From: Chitinophagaceae bacterium
GTDB lineage: Bacteria; Bacteroidota; Bacteroidia; Chitinophagales; Chitinophagaceae
DNA: 64,000 bases
Assembly (NCBI GenBank): GCA_017307755.1
Contig: JAFKGQ010000009.1
Location: forward strand, 451,025 to 515,024
Direction of reading: 5' to 3'
The notes beneath the pieces are model-generated. The model saw nothing but the letters and a program-made list of their open reading frames with translations. It searched no databases and had not been told where the DNA came from. The translations under genes and the position numbers were made by a program. Below are positions 54,767 to 63,852 of this stretch, piece after piece; the stretch's first letter is position 1; each line of letters opens with the position of its first letter.

Positions 54767-55560
54767 TCAAGCCTGGGGAGATTCAGCAGCATGCTCGTAA
54801 GATGGCCGTACGTGATACACAAATCGAAAAGGATTATATTCTTACATGGATACTTTTTGGCATTTCAAAGCATGAGCGACTTTCAAAGATCCTGGCTTTT
54901 AAAGGAGGCACAGTATTAAAGAAAGTATATTTCGAACATTACCGTTATTCTGAAGACCTGGATTTTACTTTATTGGACGATAATCTTTCTAACGAAGAAA
55001 TATTCGGCGATTTTCAACAACTATTTGGCTTGGTCAAAGAAGAAGCAAACATTGCTTTTCAATTGGCGGAGGATTCGGAACATGAGAGCGGTAGCATCAA
55101 CTTCTATATCAGCTATACTGGTCCGCTGGGTGGAGTAGGAGTCAATAAAAAAGTGAAAATCGACATAACGAGGAAAGAAGTGCTTGAATTTGAGCCTCTG
55201 CTTAAACCTGTTTTTATCCATTATTCAGATTTAGAAGCATTTGATATCCTTTCCTATCCCTTGGAAGAGGTATTGATAGAAAAAATGTGTGCATTAATGG
55301 GGCGGACACAACCCCGCGATTTATATGATTTGTGGTATTTGCTGGAATATGATAAAATGGATATAATTTATAGCTGGCCTGAATTCCAAAGAAAGGCAAA
55401 AAATAAAGGGCATGCACCCGAAGCATTTAAAGAGAAGATTCAAGCTAAAATGAATGCCTTTAAGGGCAGATGGCAAGGGTCATTAGCAAGCCAAATAAAA
55501 GATCTCCCGGAATTCGATTTGGTGGTTAGAGAACTGAATAAGCATTTTAGGAAAGTTTAG
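54763..55560 (+). CDS. abiEii: AbiEii-type nucleotidyltransferase toxin
   Basis: The 265-residue protein belongs to the AbiEii/DUF1814 nucleotidyltransferase-like family. It has FKGGTVLKKV (46-55) and YSEDLDFT (62-69) with the two metal-binding Asp residues, then KIDITRKE as the third acidic motif and EKMCALMGRTQPRDLYDLWYL later. Members transfer nucleotides to tRNA or related targets and arrest growth when the antitoxin balance is lost, giving phage abortive infection. All key motifs are intact. The ATGA overlap ensures coupled translation with the antitoxin. The 125 bp after the gene show no clear terminator. Confidence 0.9.
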   Translation: MIKPGEIQQHARKMAVRDTQIEKDYILTWILFGISKHERLSKILAFKGGTVLKKVYFEHYRYSEDLDFTLLDDNLSNEEIFGDFQQLFGLVKEEANIAFQLAEDSEHESGSINFYISYTGPLGGVGVNKKVKIDITRKEVLEFEPLLKPVFIHYSDLEAFDILSYPLEEVLIEKMCALMGRTQPRDLYDLWYLLEYDKMDIIYSWPEFQRKAKNKGHAPEAFKEKIQAKMNAFKGRWQGSLASQIKDLPEFDLVVRELNKHFRKV

Positions 55561-55685
55561 AAGACTAAGGGTATGCGGTACTATTATAATTGAATTTTTT
55601 GTTTAGTATTGTTATATATGCACGGCCGATGAAGAGATAAGATGATTGTTTTTGATCAATTAACACCTTAATCCATATAAAAGGT

Positions 55686-56603
55686 ATGATTCCAGATTTT
55701 CAAAAAATTATGTTGCCTTTATTAAAAGTAATATCCGATGGGGATGAACATCCTTTGAGGGAGGTTATTAGTAAAATATCTGATGAGTTTGGGTTGTCGG
55801 AAGAAGAAAGAGCAGAGTTATTGCCAAGTGGTAACCAGCCCATTATTGACAACAGAGTAGGGTGGGTGAGGACCTATTTAAAAAAAGCTCAACTGCTTGA
55901 AAATCCTCGCAGAGGAATTTTGAAAATCAGTCAGGCCGGTAAACAATTGCTTGAAAGTAAACCTGAGAAGATAGATGTCAAGTTTTTAAAGACATTGCCA
56001 GGGTTTAAAGAATGGCATGAAACATCTTCATCTAAAGACGATGAAATAACTCCTGTTATTGAAAAGACGGAAATAGAAACTGGTAAAACTCCTGAAGAAT
56101 TGCTGGAATATTCTTTTGTTTCCATTAAAGAGCAGTTGGCGTCGGAATTATTAGATAAGGTTAAAAGTAGCACGCCAGCTTTTTTTGAAATCTTAGTTAT
56201 CGATTTACTTATTAAAATGGGTTATGGTGGCTCCAGAAGGGAAGCGGGACAGGTTATGGGTAAATCCGGCGATGGAGGAATTGACGGATTGATCAAGGAA
56301 GATAAGCTTGGGCTAGATACTATATATGTTCAAGCTAAGAGATGGGAGAATCAGGTGACAATACATCAAGTAAGAGATTTTGCAGGATCATTGTTGGGGA
56401 AAAAAGCAAAAAAGGGTATTTTCATCACTACATCTAGTTATCCTGGGAGCGCAAAGGAATTTGTTGGTTCTATTGAACCTAAAATAGTATTAATTGATGG
56501 AAAGGAGCTAGCGGAATTAATGATTGAATACAACGTCGGTGTTGCGACAAAAAAGGCTTATGAAGTTAAGCGATTAGACACTGATTATTTTGACGAGGTG
56601 TAA
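55686..56603 (+). CDS. mrr: Mrr-type restriction endonuclease
   Basis: The 305-residue protein has the Mrr N-terminal winged domain at about 6-92 (a helical domain ending with RGILKISQAGKQLL) and a C-terminal Mrr-catalytic PD-(D/E)xK domain at about 160-285. Its likely active residues are Asp200 in DGGIDG and Gln216-x-Lys218 in VQAKRW, with Glu168 at the start of the fold. Mrr enzymes cut methylated DNA. It is followed by hsdM after 33 bp on the same strand and may share a transcript. Self-damage would be avoided only if the neighbouring methylase makes a mark that Mrr does not recognise. Confidence 0.92.
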   Translation: MIPDFQKIMLPLLKVISDGDEHPLREVISKISDEFGLSEEERAELLPSGNQPIIDNRVGWVRTYLKKAQLLENPRRGILKISQAGKQLLESKPEKIDVKFLKTLPGFKEWHETSSSKDDEITPVIEKTEIETGKTPEELLEYSFVSIKEQLASELLDKVKSSTPAFFEILVIDLLIKMGYGGSRREAGQVMGKSGDGGIDGLIKEDKLGLDTIYVQAKRWENQVTIHQVRDFAGSLLGKKAKKGIFITTSSYPGSAKEFVGSIEPKIVLIDGKELAELMIEYNVGVATKKAYEVKRLDTDYFDEV

Positions 56604-56636
56604 TATGAAATCATAAAAAGGGAAATCTTAAAACAA

Positions 56637-58466
56637 ATGACAGCGGAACAACTGAAAGAATTAGAAGACAGGTTATGGCAAGCAGCCGATAAATTGAGGG
56701 TAGATAGCGGATTGAAGGCGAGCGAATATGCTACACCCATACTTGGGTTGATATTTCTGCGATTTGCCTCCTTACGATACGACAAGGTGAAAAAAGAGAT
56801 TGAGAAGGAAATGTCCACGCATAAAAACAGCCGGATGCAGCGGCAACGGCATGAAATAGCTATTGAAAAATGCGGCTTTTACCTGCCGCCTGAAGCTGAA
56901 TATGAATACCTATTGAACCTCCCTGAAAAAGAAGACATTGCCAAAGCCATTAAGGTGGCCATGGAGAAAATAGAGTTGTACAAACCAGAACTGACGGATA
57001 GTTTACCGAAGGATGAATACTTTAAGCTAGTAAAGCCCGATGATCGGAGTCTCCCTAAATCACTATTAAAAACTTTTGCGGATATACCGGATGATGTGAC
57101 GGGGGATGTATTTGGGAAAGTATACGAATATTTTCTGGCGGAATTTGCGTTGGCAGAAGGACAGGGGGGAGGAGAGTTTTTTACACCTACGAGCGTGGTA
57201 AAACTGATGGTGGAAATTATTGAACCCTACCATGGAACTATCTTTGATCCAGCCTGTGGTAGTGGTGGCATGTTTGTGCAAAGCTCCTATTTTGTGGATA
57301 GACGTCGAGAGGAACTGCACGACACAGATACCAAAGACCTGATGGTGTATGGCGCTGAGCGGACACCAGAGACGGTGAAACTTGCCCGGATGAATTTGGC
57401 CGTAAATGGACTGCGAGGGGAAATTAGACCAGCCAACAGCTATTACGAAGACCCTTTCGGCAGTTATGGGCATTTTGACTACGTAATGGCAAACCCTCCT
57501 TTTAACGTGAATGATGTAAATCTGGACAAAGTAAAGGGGCAACGGCGATTTAACGAATATGGTATTCCTCAGAATAAAACGAAAAACTCCGGTAATAAAG
57601 GAAAAAACACTAACACCATCCCGAACGCCAATTATCTCTGGATAAGCCTATTTGCTACTTCGCTAAAACCGAAAGGAAGGGCGGCTCTTGTGATGGCTAA
57701 TAGCGCCAGTGATGCGCGGAACAGCGAAGCGGAAATACGGAGGAACCTGGTTCAGAGCGGGGTAATTGACTGTATGCTTAGCTTGCCCAAGAATATGTTT
57801 TACACGGTGACGTTACCGGCTACGTTGTGGTTTTTTGAAAAGGGGAAAAAAAGCAGGGAGCCCAAAGTGCTATTTATTGATGCAAGGAGTATTTTCCGCC
57901 AAGTGAACCGGGCTTTACGTGAATTTACTGAAGAGCATATTCAAAATATTGCAACTATCGTTCGCTTATATAGAGGTGAAACCGAGCGATTTACTGATCT
58001 GCTTAAAAAGTATAAGAAGCAAGCCACGGATTTCGAGAAACAGGCAGCTGCGCAGGGTAAGACAGTCGAGAAATTAAAAAAGTCAAAGCCAGGAAGTGAG
58101 AAGGACCTTAGGAGGTGGGAAAAAGAGATGGAAGCAACTGAAAGGGAATACAGGGTGCTGCATGATAAGAAACTCTATTATGAAGATCACATACAGTGGT
58201 TACAGGAGCGATTCCCGAACGGTGTGTACGAGGATGTAATCGGTCTTTGCAAAGTAGCAACATTGACCGAGATAGAAGAACAGGATTGGAGTATGAATCC
58301 AGGGCGGTATGTAGGAGTGGTAGTCGAAGAGGATGGATTGACAGAAGAAGAATTTAGACGGGAAATGATGGAGAGGAAATTGAAATTGGATAATTTGGAT
58401 ATGGAAGCCTGCAAATTGATAAAGAGTATTAATAATTCATTCAAAATACTTATAGAAAATGCATGA
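56637..58466 (+). CDS. hsdM: Type I restriction-modification methyltransferase subunit HsdM
   Basis: This 609-residue protein has the HsdM N-terminal helical domain (about 5-145) and an N6-adenine methyltransferase domain. S-adenosylmethionine motif I is DPACGSGGMF (204-213) and the catalytic motif IV is NPPF (286-289). A helical C-terminal part with a charged coiled-coil (about 465-515) would contact HsdS. It methylates the target adenine with HsdS and forms the restriction complex with HsdR. Its last eight bases overlap hsdS. Confidence 0.96.
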   Translation: MTAEQLKELEDRLWQAADKLRVDSGLKASEYATPILGLIFLRFASLRYDKVKKEIEKEMSTHKNSRMQRQRHEIAIEKCGFYLPPEAEYEYLLNLPEKEDIAKAIKVAMEKIELYKPELTDSLPKDEYFKLVKPDDRSLPKSLLKTFADIPDDVTGDVFGKVYEYFLAEFALAEGQGGGEFFTPTSVVKLMVEIIEPYHGTIFDPACGSGGMFVQSSYFVDRRREELHDTDTKDLMVYGAERTPETVKLARMNLAVNGLRGEIRPANSYYEDPFGSYGHFDYVMANPPFNVNDVNLDKVKGQRRFNEYGIPQNKTKNSGNKGKNTNTIPNANYLWISLFATSLKPKGRAALVMANSASDARNSEAEIRRNLVQSGVIDCMLSLPKNMFYTVTLPATLWFFEKGKKSREPKVLFIDARSIFRQVNRALREFTEEHIQNIATIVRLYRGETERFTDLLKKYKKQATDFEKQAAAQGKTVEKLKKSKPGSEKDLRRWEKEMEATEREYRVLHDKKLYYEDHIQWLQERFPNGVYEDVIGLCKVATLTEIEEQDWSMNPGRYVGVVVEEDGLTEEEFRREMMERKLKLDNLDMEACKLIKSINNSFKILIENA

Positions 58467-59703
58467 AGGGTGGAAGGAAATAGTATTAGGCGATTATTGC
58501 GAACGTATTACAGTGGGTCACGTAGGTTCAATGGCTAATCAATATAGACATAATGGGATACCTTTTTTGCGTTCATTAAATATTAATCCCTTTTGTTTAA
58601 ATCTTAGCAATTTAGTTTTTATTGATGAGATATTTCATAAAAAATTAAAAAAATCGGAATTGAAACCAGGTGATCTGGTTTTGGTGCGGACAGGATATCC
58701 CGGCACGGCATGTGTAATTCCGGATTATATCGAAGTGGCTAATTGCTCTGATTTGGTAATTATTAGGACTGGTAAAAATCTTGATCCCTATTTTATAGCT
58801 ACTGTGTTTAATTCAACTTGGGGAATTCAAAGTGTTGGAGGATCGACTGTGGGTGCAGCACAGCAGCACTTCAATATTGGTACTGCCAAATCCTTAAAAC
58901 TATTTGCGCCTCCCTACCCAGTACAGAAAACAATTGGTGGGATTATACGAAGCTTTAATGATGCCATTGAAATCAATAATCAACGCATAAAACTGCTTGA
59001 GGAAGCCGCCAGAGAATTTTATAAAGAGTGGTTTGTGCGGATGCGGTTTCCGGGATATAAGAAAGCGAAGTTCGTTAAGGGTATACCAGACGGTTGGAAC
59101 ATCAATACATGTTATTCATTTTCAGATGTGAAAGGAGGCGGAACTCCCTCTACAACAAATTTCGAATACTGGGATGGACATATTAGCTTTTTTACGCCTA
59201 CAGACCATACAGATAGTTTCTTCATTATGGCAACCGAAAAAAAAATTACTGAAAAGGGGTTATATAACTCAAGCACAAAATTATTCCCAAAATATACAAC
59301 CTTTATTACGGCAAGAGGTACTGTAGGAAATATTTGTATAGCTGGCGAGGAAATGGCAATGAATCAGTCTTGCTTTGCGGTAGTACCTCATGAGCCCAAT
59401 GATTATTATTTCGCTTTCCTTTTTACTGAGGAGATGGTAAGATATTTTAAGCAGGTGGCAAATGGAGCCACATTTGATGCAATTACCTTGAATACATTTA
59501 GAAAATATAAGGCTTTGATTCCGAGTAAAAAGTTGCGGGTAAGATTTTTCGAACTTGTATCGCCTTTTTTTCAGCAAATAGAAACATTAACAAGACAAAA
59601 CACTGAACTCCGCCAAATTAGAGATAGGTTATTGCCGAGACTCATAAGCGGAAAATTGTCTGTGAGAGCGAATGCTAAGTCTAAGCAAACAGCAGGAATT
59701 TAG
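58459..59703 (+). CDS. hsdS: Type I restriction-modification specificity subunit HsdS
   Basis: The 414-residue protein has two target-recognition domains (about 1-150 and 210-360). Each is followed by a conserved helical spacer: IGGIIRSFNDAIEINNQRIK (about 154-173) and the corresponding FFQQIETLTRQNTELRQIRD (about 372-391). Two half-sites of a bipartite recognition sequence are expected, but they cannot be read from the protein. The first domain is not truncated. It is coupled to hsdM by an 8-bp overlap. The gap to hsdR is 120 bp. Confidence 0.95.
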   Translation: MHEGWKEIVLGDYCERITVGHVGSMANQYRHNGIPFLRSLNINPFCLNLSNLVFIDEIFHKKLKKSELKPGDLVLVRTGYPGTACVIPDYIEVANCSDLVIIRTGKNLDPYFIATVFNSTWGIQSVGGSTVGAAQQHFNIGTAKSLKLFAPPYPVQKTIGGIIRSFNDAIEINNQRIKLLEEAAREFYKEWFVRMRFPGYKKAKFVKGIPDGWNINTCYSFSDVKGGGTPSTTNFEYWDGHISFFTPTDHTDSFFIMATEKKITEKGLYNSSTKLFPKYTTFITARGTVGNICIAGEEMAMNQSCFAVVPHEPNDYYFAFLFTEEMVRYFKQVANGATFDAITLNTFRKYKALIPSKKLRVRFFELVSPFFQQIETLTRQNTELRQIRDRLLPRLISGKLSVRANAKSKQTAGI

Positions 59704-59823
59704 AATATGACCTGTGTTATGATATGAGGAAATAGTAACGTATTTTGATAAAGAAAAAGTTAAAGGTTCGGGACTCGTGGCGCGATATTGTCACTCACCA
59801 ATCATTTAATGACTTTGATACGC

Positions 59824-62800
59824 ATGGCTAATTTTATTTCTGAAGATCAAATTGAAAAAGCAACGATCGAGGTATTTGTAAACAATCTCGGCTATAGGCA
59901 TGTAAACTGTCTCACCCAAGATGTTTCAGGGCGAGTAAACGAAATTGACGTATTAATAAAGCCGCTACTGAAAAAGAAACTCGAAGACCTGAACCCCGGG
60001 CATCCCAATCACGCCATCGAAGAAGCATTTGATCAAATTTGCCAAACCCGACTGGACAAATCGGAGTTGACCGCTAATAAGGAAATTTACGGACTGCTGA
60101 AAAACGGCATCGACGTTGAAATTAACAATTCGCTTAATCGTAAGGAGCCTGCCAACGTAAAAGTAATTGATTTTGTCAATGAAGAGAATAATGACTTCCT
60201 GGTAGTATCTCAATTATGGTTGCAAGGACCTTTTATCCGTAGACGACCGGATTTGATAGTTTATGTAAATGGAATACCACTGATTTTCATTGAGCTGAAG
60301 AACAGCAACATTGCACTGCGGAATGCTTATGACGACAACCTAACCAACTACAGAAATGATATACCCTTGCTCTTTCACTACAATGCGGTGTGCATGTTGA
60401 GCAATGGGCTGGAAACAAAAGTGGGCAGCTTTAATTCTGGTTACGGGCATTTCTTTCATTGGCTAAGGCCGGAAAATGAACAGCAGGTGCCGGACAGAAA
60501 GCGGATAGAGCAATATGGGGTGAGCCTGGATTATGCCGTGATAGGTATTTGTGAAAAAAGAAGGTTGCTTGACTATGTAGAAAATTTTATCCTTTATTAT
60601 AATGATGTTACTAAAATAGCCGCTAAAAACCACCAGTTTTTGGGCGTAAATAACGCCGTTGACAATTTTGCGCTGCGGCTCCGGCATGATAAAGAAGGTA
60701 CAGATACGGCTAACAAAGGCAAGTTGGGGGTATTTTGGCATACACAGGGGAGTGGCAAGAGCTTTAGTATGGTGTTTTTTGCCCAAAAGGTGTTCAGGAG
60801 GTTTGCCGGCAATTATACTTTTTTGATAGTGACTGACAGGGAAGATTTGGACAGTCAGATATACCGAAACTTTTTGGGTTCGGGAGCCATTGGTAAGAAC
60901 ATCAAATGCAGGCCCAAAGATAGCGAAGACCTGCGGGAGATGCTGAAAACGAATACGCGGTATATTTTTACGCTTATCCAAAAATTCAGATATCAGAAAG
61001 GGAAAGCGTACCCTATGCTATCGAACCGGAATAACATTATAGTCATCATCGATGAGGCTCACCGGACACAATACAAGGATCTGGCGGAAAATATGCGTAC
61101 GGGTTTGCCTAACGCACAATATATGGCATTTACAGGAACGCCGTTATTGGGAAGTAAGAAGCTGACGCATGAATGGTTTGGAGATAATATATCTGAATAC
61201 AATTTTAAACAGAGTATTGAAGACGGGGCTACCGTGCCATTGTTTTATCACAAAAGGGTCCCCGAAGTACTTTTACAGAATGATGATTTGGATGATGATT
61301 TGGCCGATATTGTGAGCGATGAAAATCTTACGGAAGCGCAACAATTGAAGCTCGAAAGGGAATTTGCTCAGGAACTGAGTGTTCTGAAAGCGGATGATCG
61401 GCTGGAAACGATAGCTCGCGATATTGTTTATCACTTCCCAAGAAGGGGATACCTGGGCAAGGGGATGGTAGTGACGATAGATAAGTTTACCGCCGTAAAA
61501 ATGTATGACAAGGTAAAAAGGCTGTGGGAAGAAGAGAAAAGGGCCTTGCAAAAGCAGATTACTTCGGCGGTGGATGACAATGAAAAGAAGGAATGGAAGC
61601 AAGTATTGGAATGGATGCGAAAAACGGATATGGCTGTAATTGTGAGTGAGGAGGCCGGTGAAAATGAGAAATTTGAGAAAGAACATTTGGACATATCTTG
61701 GCACAGAAGGCGGATGATCACTCCGGATGAAAACGGGCAGGAGATTGAGGACAAATTTAAGAACCCAGAAGATCCTCTCCAGCTAGTATTTGTTTGCAGT
61801 ATGTGGCTGACAGGATTTGACGCTCCCACTGTTTCTACTCTATACCTGGATAAGCCGATGAAAGATCATTCCTTGATGCAAACTATAGCAAGGGCGAATA
61901 GGGTAACGGATTTTGCCATCCATGGCAAGCCAAAGAAAAATGGGTTGATAGTGGATTATTATAATGTGTTCCGGAATTTGAAAAAGGCATTTGCTTCGTA
62001 TGGAGGCGGAACAATGATCGGGGACGAAAAGGCAGGAGATGATTCACCGGTGAAAGAAAAGGATGAATTGTATGTTTTACTTCAAGATGCTATTAGTGAA
62101 TGTAATACCTGGTGTTCTGCTCTTGGAATTGATCTTAATGCTATAGTGATCTCTGATCTGGTGTTTAGTCAGTTAAGCCTTTTTGATTCGTATGCCGACA
62201 TTTTAATGGCTAACGATGATCATCGCAAGCAATTTGTAGTTTATGACAATACAATAGATGCCCTGTACGAAGCCTGCAAACCTGAAATATTAGGTAAGCG
62301 GAAGAATTATCCCCTTGTTGCCATTATTCGATATTTGCGGGAAGTGCTTGACGGCAGGGCCGATAGGGGAAACCTGGATAGCGCCAAACGACGCATCAGT
62401 CAACTTTTGGATGAAAGCATAGTGACGCAAGAAGAAGACAGATCGGCTTCAACAGTCGATAACTCAAATTCCATATTATCAGAGGAGAGATTTCACTATG
62501 GTATTAAATCCTGGAAACAGATAGATTTGAGCAGACTCGATATTGAAAAATTACGAGAAGAGTATCAACAAGCTCCTTATAAGAATATTGAGATTGCAGA
62601 CTTACGCGCTTTTATATCCGATAAGCTCCAACAAATGATATCACGGAATGCAACAAGAGCGGGCTTTGCTCAACGGCTCCAGGAGATCATTAACCGTTAT
62701 AATGCAGGAAATTCATCGAATGAAAATTATTTTGACCAATTAATGGAATTCATGGAAAAAATGCGTGACGAGGAGGCCCGGGCTGCAAGGGAAGGATTAA

Positions 62801-63108
62801 CAGAAAGTGAGCTGGAAATTTTTGACCTGCTCAAAAAAGACAACCTGACTAAAGAAGAGGAACAAAAGGTAAAGTTGGCTGCAAAACATCTGTTGCGAAG
62901 GCTAAGGGAAGAAAAGCCCACGGTACTAATAAACGATTGGTATAAAGATACTCAGGTCAGGTTCCAGGTTCAGGCTGCTATTAAGAAAGTATTGAATGAT
63001 ACGTTGCCGGAAAGTTATGACAGAGCCATTTATAGCAGCAAATGTGATATCGTTTTTGAGCATTTTCTTTTAATGGCACAGGGTGGGAACGGAAGGGCTT
63101 ATGCATAA
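59824..63108 (+). CDS. hsdR: Type I restriction endonuclease subunit HsdR
   Basis: I start at the ATG at 59824, since the frame's first codon is a TTG at 59788 and the next ATG (59809) only adds five residues. The 1094-residue protein has an N-terminal nuclease domain with the PD-(D/E)xK residues in RPDLIVYVNGIPLIFIELKN (Asp143, Glu157-x-Lys159). It then has a helicase motor with Walker A TQGSGKS (307-313), DEAHR (410-414) and the QTIARANR motif, followed by a helical C-terminal domain. It translocates DNA and cuts far from the site. No frameshift or missing motif is seen, so the system should be active. Confidence 0.95.
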   Translation: MANFISEDQIEKATIEVFVNNLGYRHVNCLTQDVSGRVNEIDVLIKPLLKKKLEDLNPGHPNHAIEEAFDQICQTRLDKSELTANKEIYGLLKNGIDVEINNSLNRKEPANVKVIDFVNEENNDFLVVSQLWLQGPFIRRRPDLIVYVNGIPLIFIELKNSNIALRNAYDDNLTNYRNDIPLLFHYNAVCMLSNGLETKVGSFNSGYGHFFHWLRPENEQQVPDRKRIEQYGVSLDYAVIGICEKRRLLDYVENFILYYNDVTKIAAKNHQFLGVNNAVDNFALRLRHDKEGTDTANKGKLGVFWHTQGSGKSFSMVFFAQKVFRRFAGNYTFLIVTDREDLDSQIYRNFLGSGAIGKNIKCRPKDSEDLREMLKTNTRYIFTLIQKFRYQKGKAYPMLSNRNNIIVIIDEAHRTQYKDLAENMRTGLPNAQYMAFTGTPLLGSKKLTHEWFGDNISEYNFKQSIEDGATVPLFYHKRVPEVLLQNDDLDDDLADIVSDENLTEAQQLKLEREFAQELSVLKADDRLETIARDIVYHFPRRGYLGKGMVVTIDKFTAVKMYDKVKRLWEEEKRALQKQITSAVDDNEKKEWKQVLEWMRKTDMAVIVSEEAGENEKFEKEHLDISWHRRRMITPDENGQEIEDKFKNPEDPLQLVFVCSMWLTGFDAPTVSTLYLDKPMKDHSLMQTIARANRVTDFAIHGKPKKNGLIVDYYNVFRNLKKAFASYGGGTMIGDEKAGDDSPVKEKDELYVLLQDAISECNTWCSALGIDLNAIVISDLVFSQLSLFDSYADILMANDDHRKQFVVYDNTIDALYEACKPEILGKRKNYPLVAIIRYLREVLDGRADRGNLDSAKRRISQLLDESIVTQEEDRSASTVDNSNSILSEERFHYGIKSWKQIDLSRLDIEKLREEYQQAPYKNIEIADLRAFISDKLQQMISRNATRAGFAQRLQEIINRYNAGNSSNENYFDQLMEFMEKMRDEEARAAREGLTESELEIFDLLKKDNLTKEEEQKVKLAAKHLLRRLREEKPTVLINDWYKDTQVRFQVQAAIKKVLNDTLPESYDRAIYSSKCDIVFEHFLLMAQGGNGRAYA

Positions 63109-63228
63109 TTTAGTCATGTAAGTGCCGTAAAAGTTTCGGGTTATTGGTACACAGCCAAAAAACACCCTGTGATTACAACACTATATCTTGCTCTGTGCGC
63201 AAAAAGGGCACAGTCCTATTATTGCTCT

Positions 63229-63849
63229 TCAAAATAGGAGCGCTTCCCTGGTCAAGACTGAAGGATCAAGGTCAAGATCATGGATGAAAACCTCCTCGAT
63301 TTTATTAACAATCTCCTGCCTGTTCACAGTTTTTAGGTTCCGGCGGGATTTTATATAGTTTTCCCTTGCCGCCATGGTAGCAGCATCCCCAACGGTTTTG
63401 ACACTGAACTCTTTTCCAAACCGGCTTGCTAATTGAAAGCCGAAAATAATCGCTCCCAGGCCTAATAGCCCATATCTCGAATTAAAGAACAAAGCTACAA
63501 TAGAGGCAAGAAGGCCAAAGAAAAGTGTAACGCTTATCCATCCCTTCGGCTCCAGTATTTTTAATGAAAGGCCTGATTCTTTCCGGATTTTCAAAATTGT
63601 ATGCTGCCGGCGTTTTCTGGGGATTAACCCTTCAAGATCGGAATTTGGGGTAATCGTATTTTTTCCCAGAAACTGGATCTTGGCGATGGATTCCCGGATT
63701 TTATAGAAAGCCTGCTGTGTCGTGCAATCATCCGCATGTTCCAATTCGATCATGGAAGAAATGATATCGCAGATATCACCGAAAGTCCGAGCATTTTTGA
63801 ATGAATCTGTTTTAAGAGTCAGACCGAACGATTTCTCGATTTTCACCAA
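63229..63849 (-). CDS. Acyl-carrier-like membrane protein, probably 5'-truncated by IS insertion
   Basis: The only starts in this frame are a TTG at 63849 or GTG at 63846; an in-frame stop lies just upstream within the IS end. The 206-residue product has an acyl-carrier-protein-like N-terminal half (about 1-60), two membrane spans at about 104-121 and 124-142 (ISVTLFFGLLASIVALFF, then YGLLGLGAIIFGFQLA), and a C-terminal domain (VNRQEIVNKIEEVFIHDLDL) that looks like a second carrier-type helix bundle. Related Bacteroidota proteins begin a few residues earlier with an ATG. The IS-like end begins three or four bases upstream, so I read the gene as having lost its native start. A CTGTGC/GCACAG stem-loop lies at 63193-63213. 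Confidence 0.65.
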   Translation of the reverse strand: MVKIEKSFGLTLKTDSFKNARTFGDICDIISSMIELEHADDCTTQQAFYKIRESIAKIQFLGKNTITPNSDLEGLIPRKRRQHTILKIRKESGLSLKILEPKGWISVTLFFGLLASIVALFFNSRYGLLGLGAIIFGFQLASRFGKEFSVKTVGDAATMAARENYIKSRRNLKTVNRQEIVNKIEEVFIHDLDLDPSVLTREALLF

Positions 63850-63852
63850 GAC

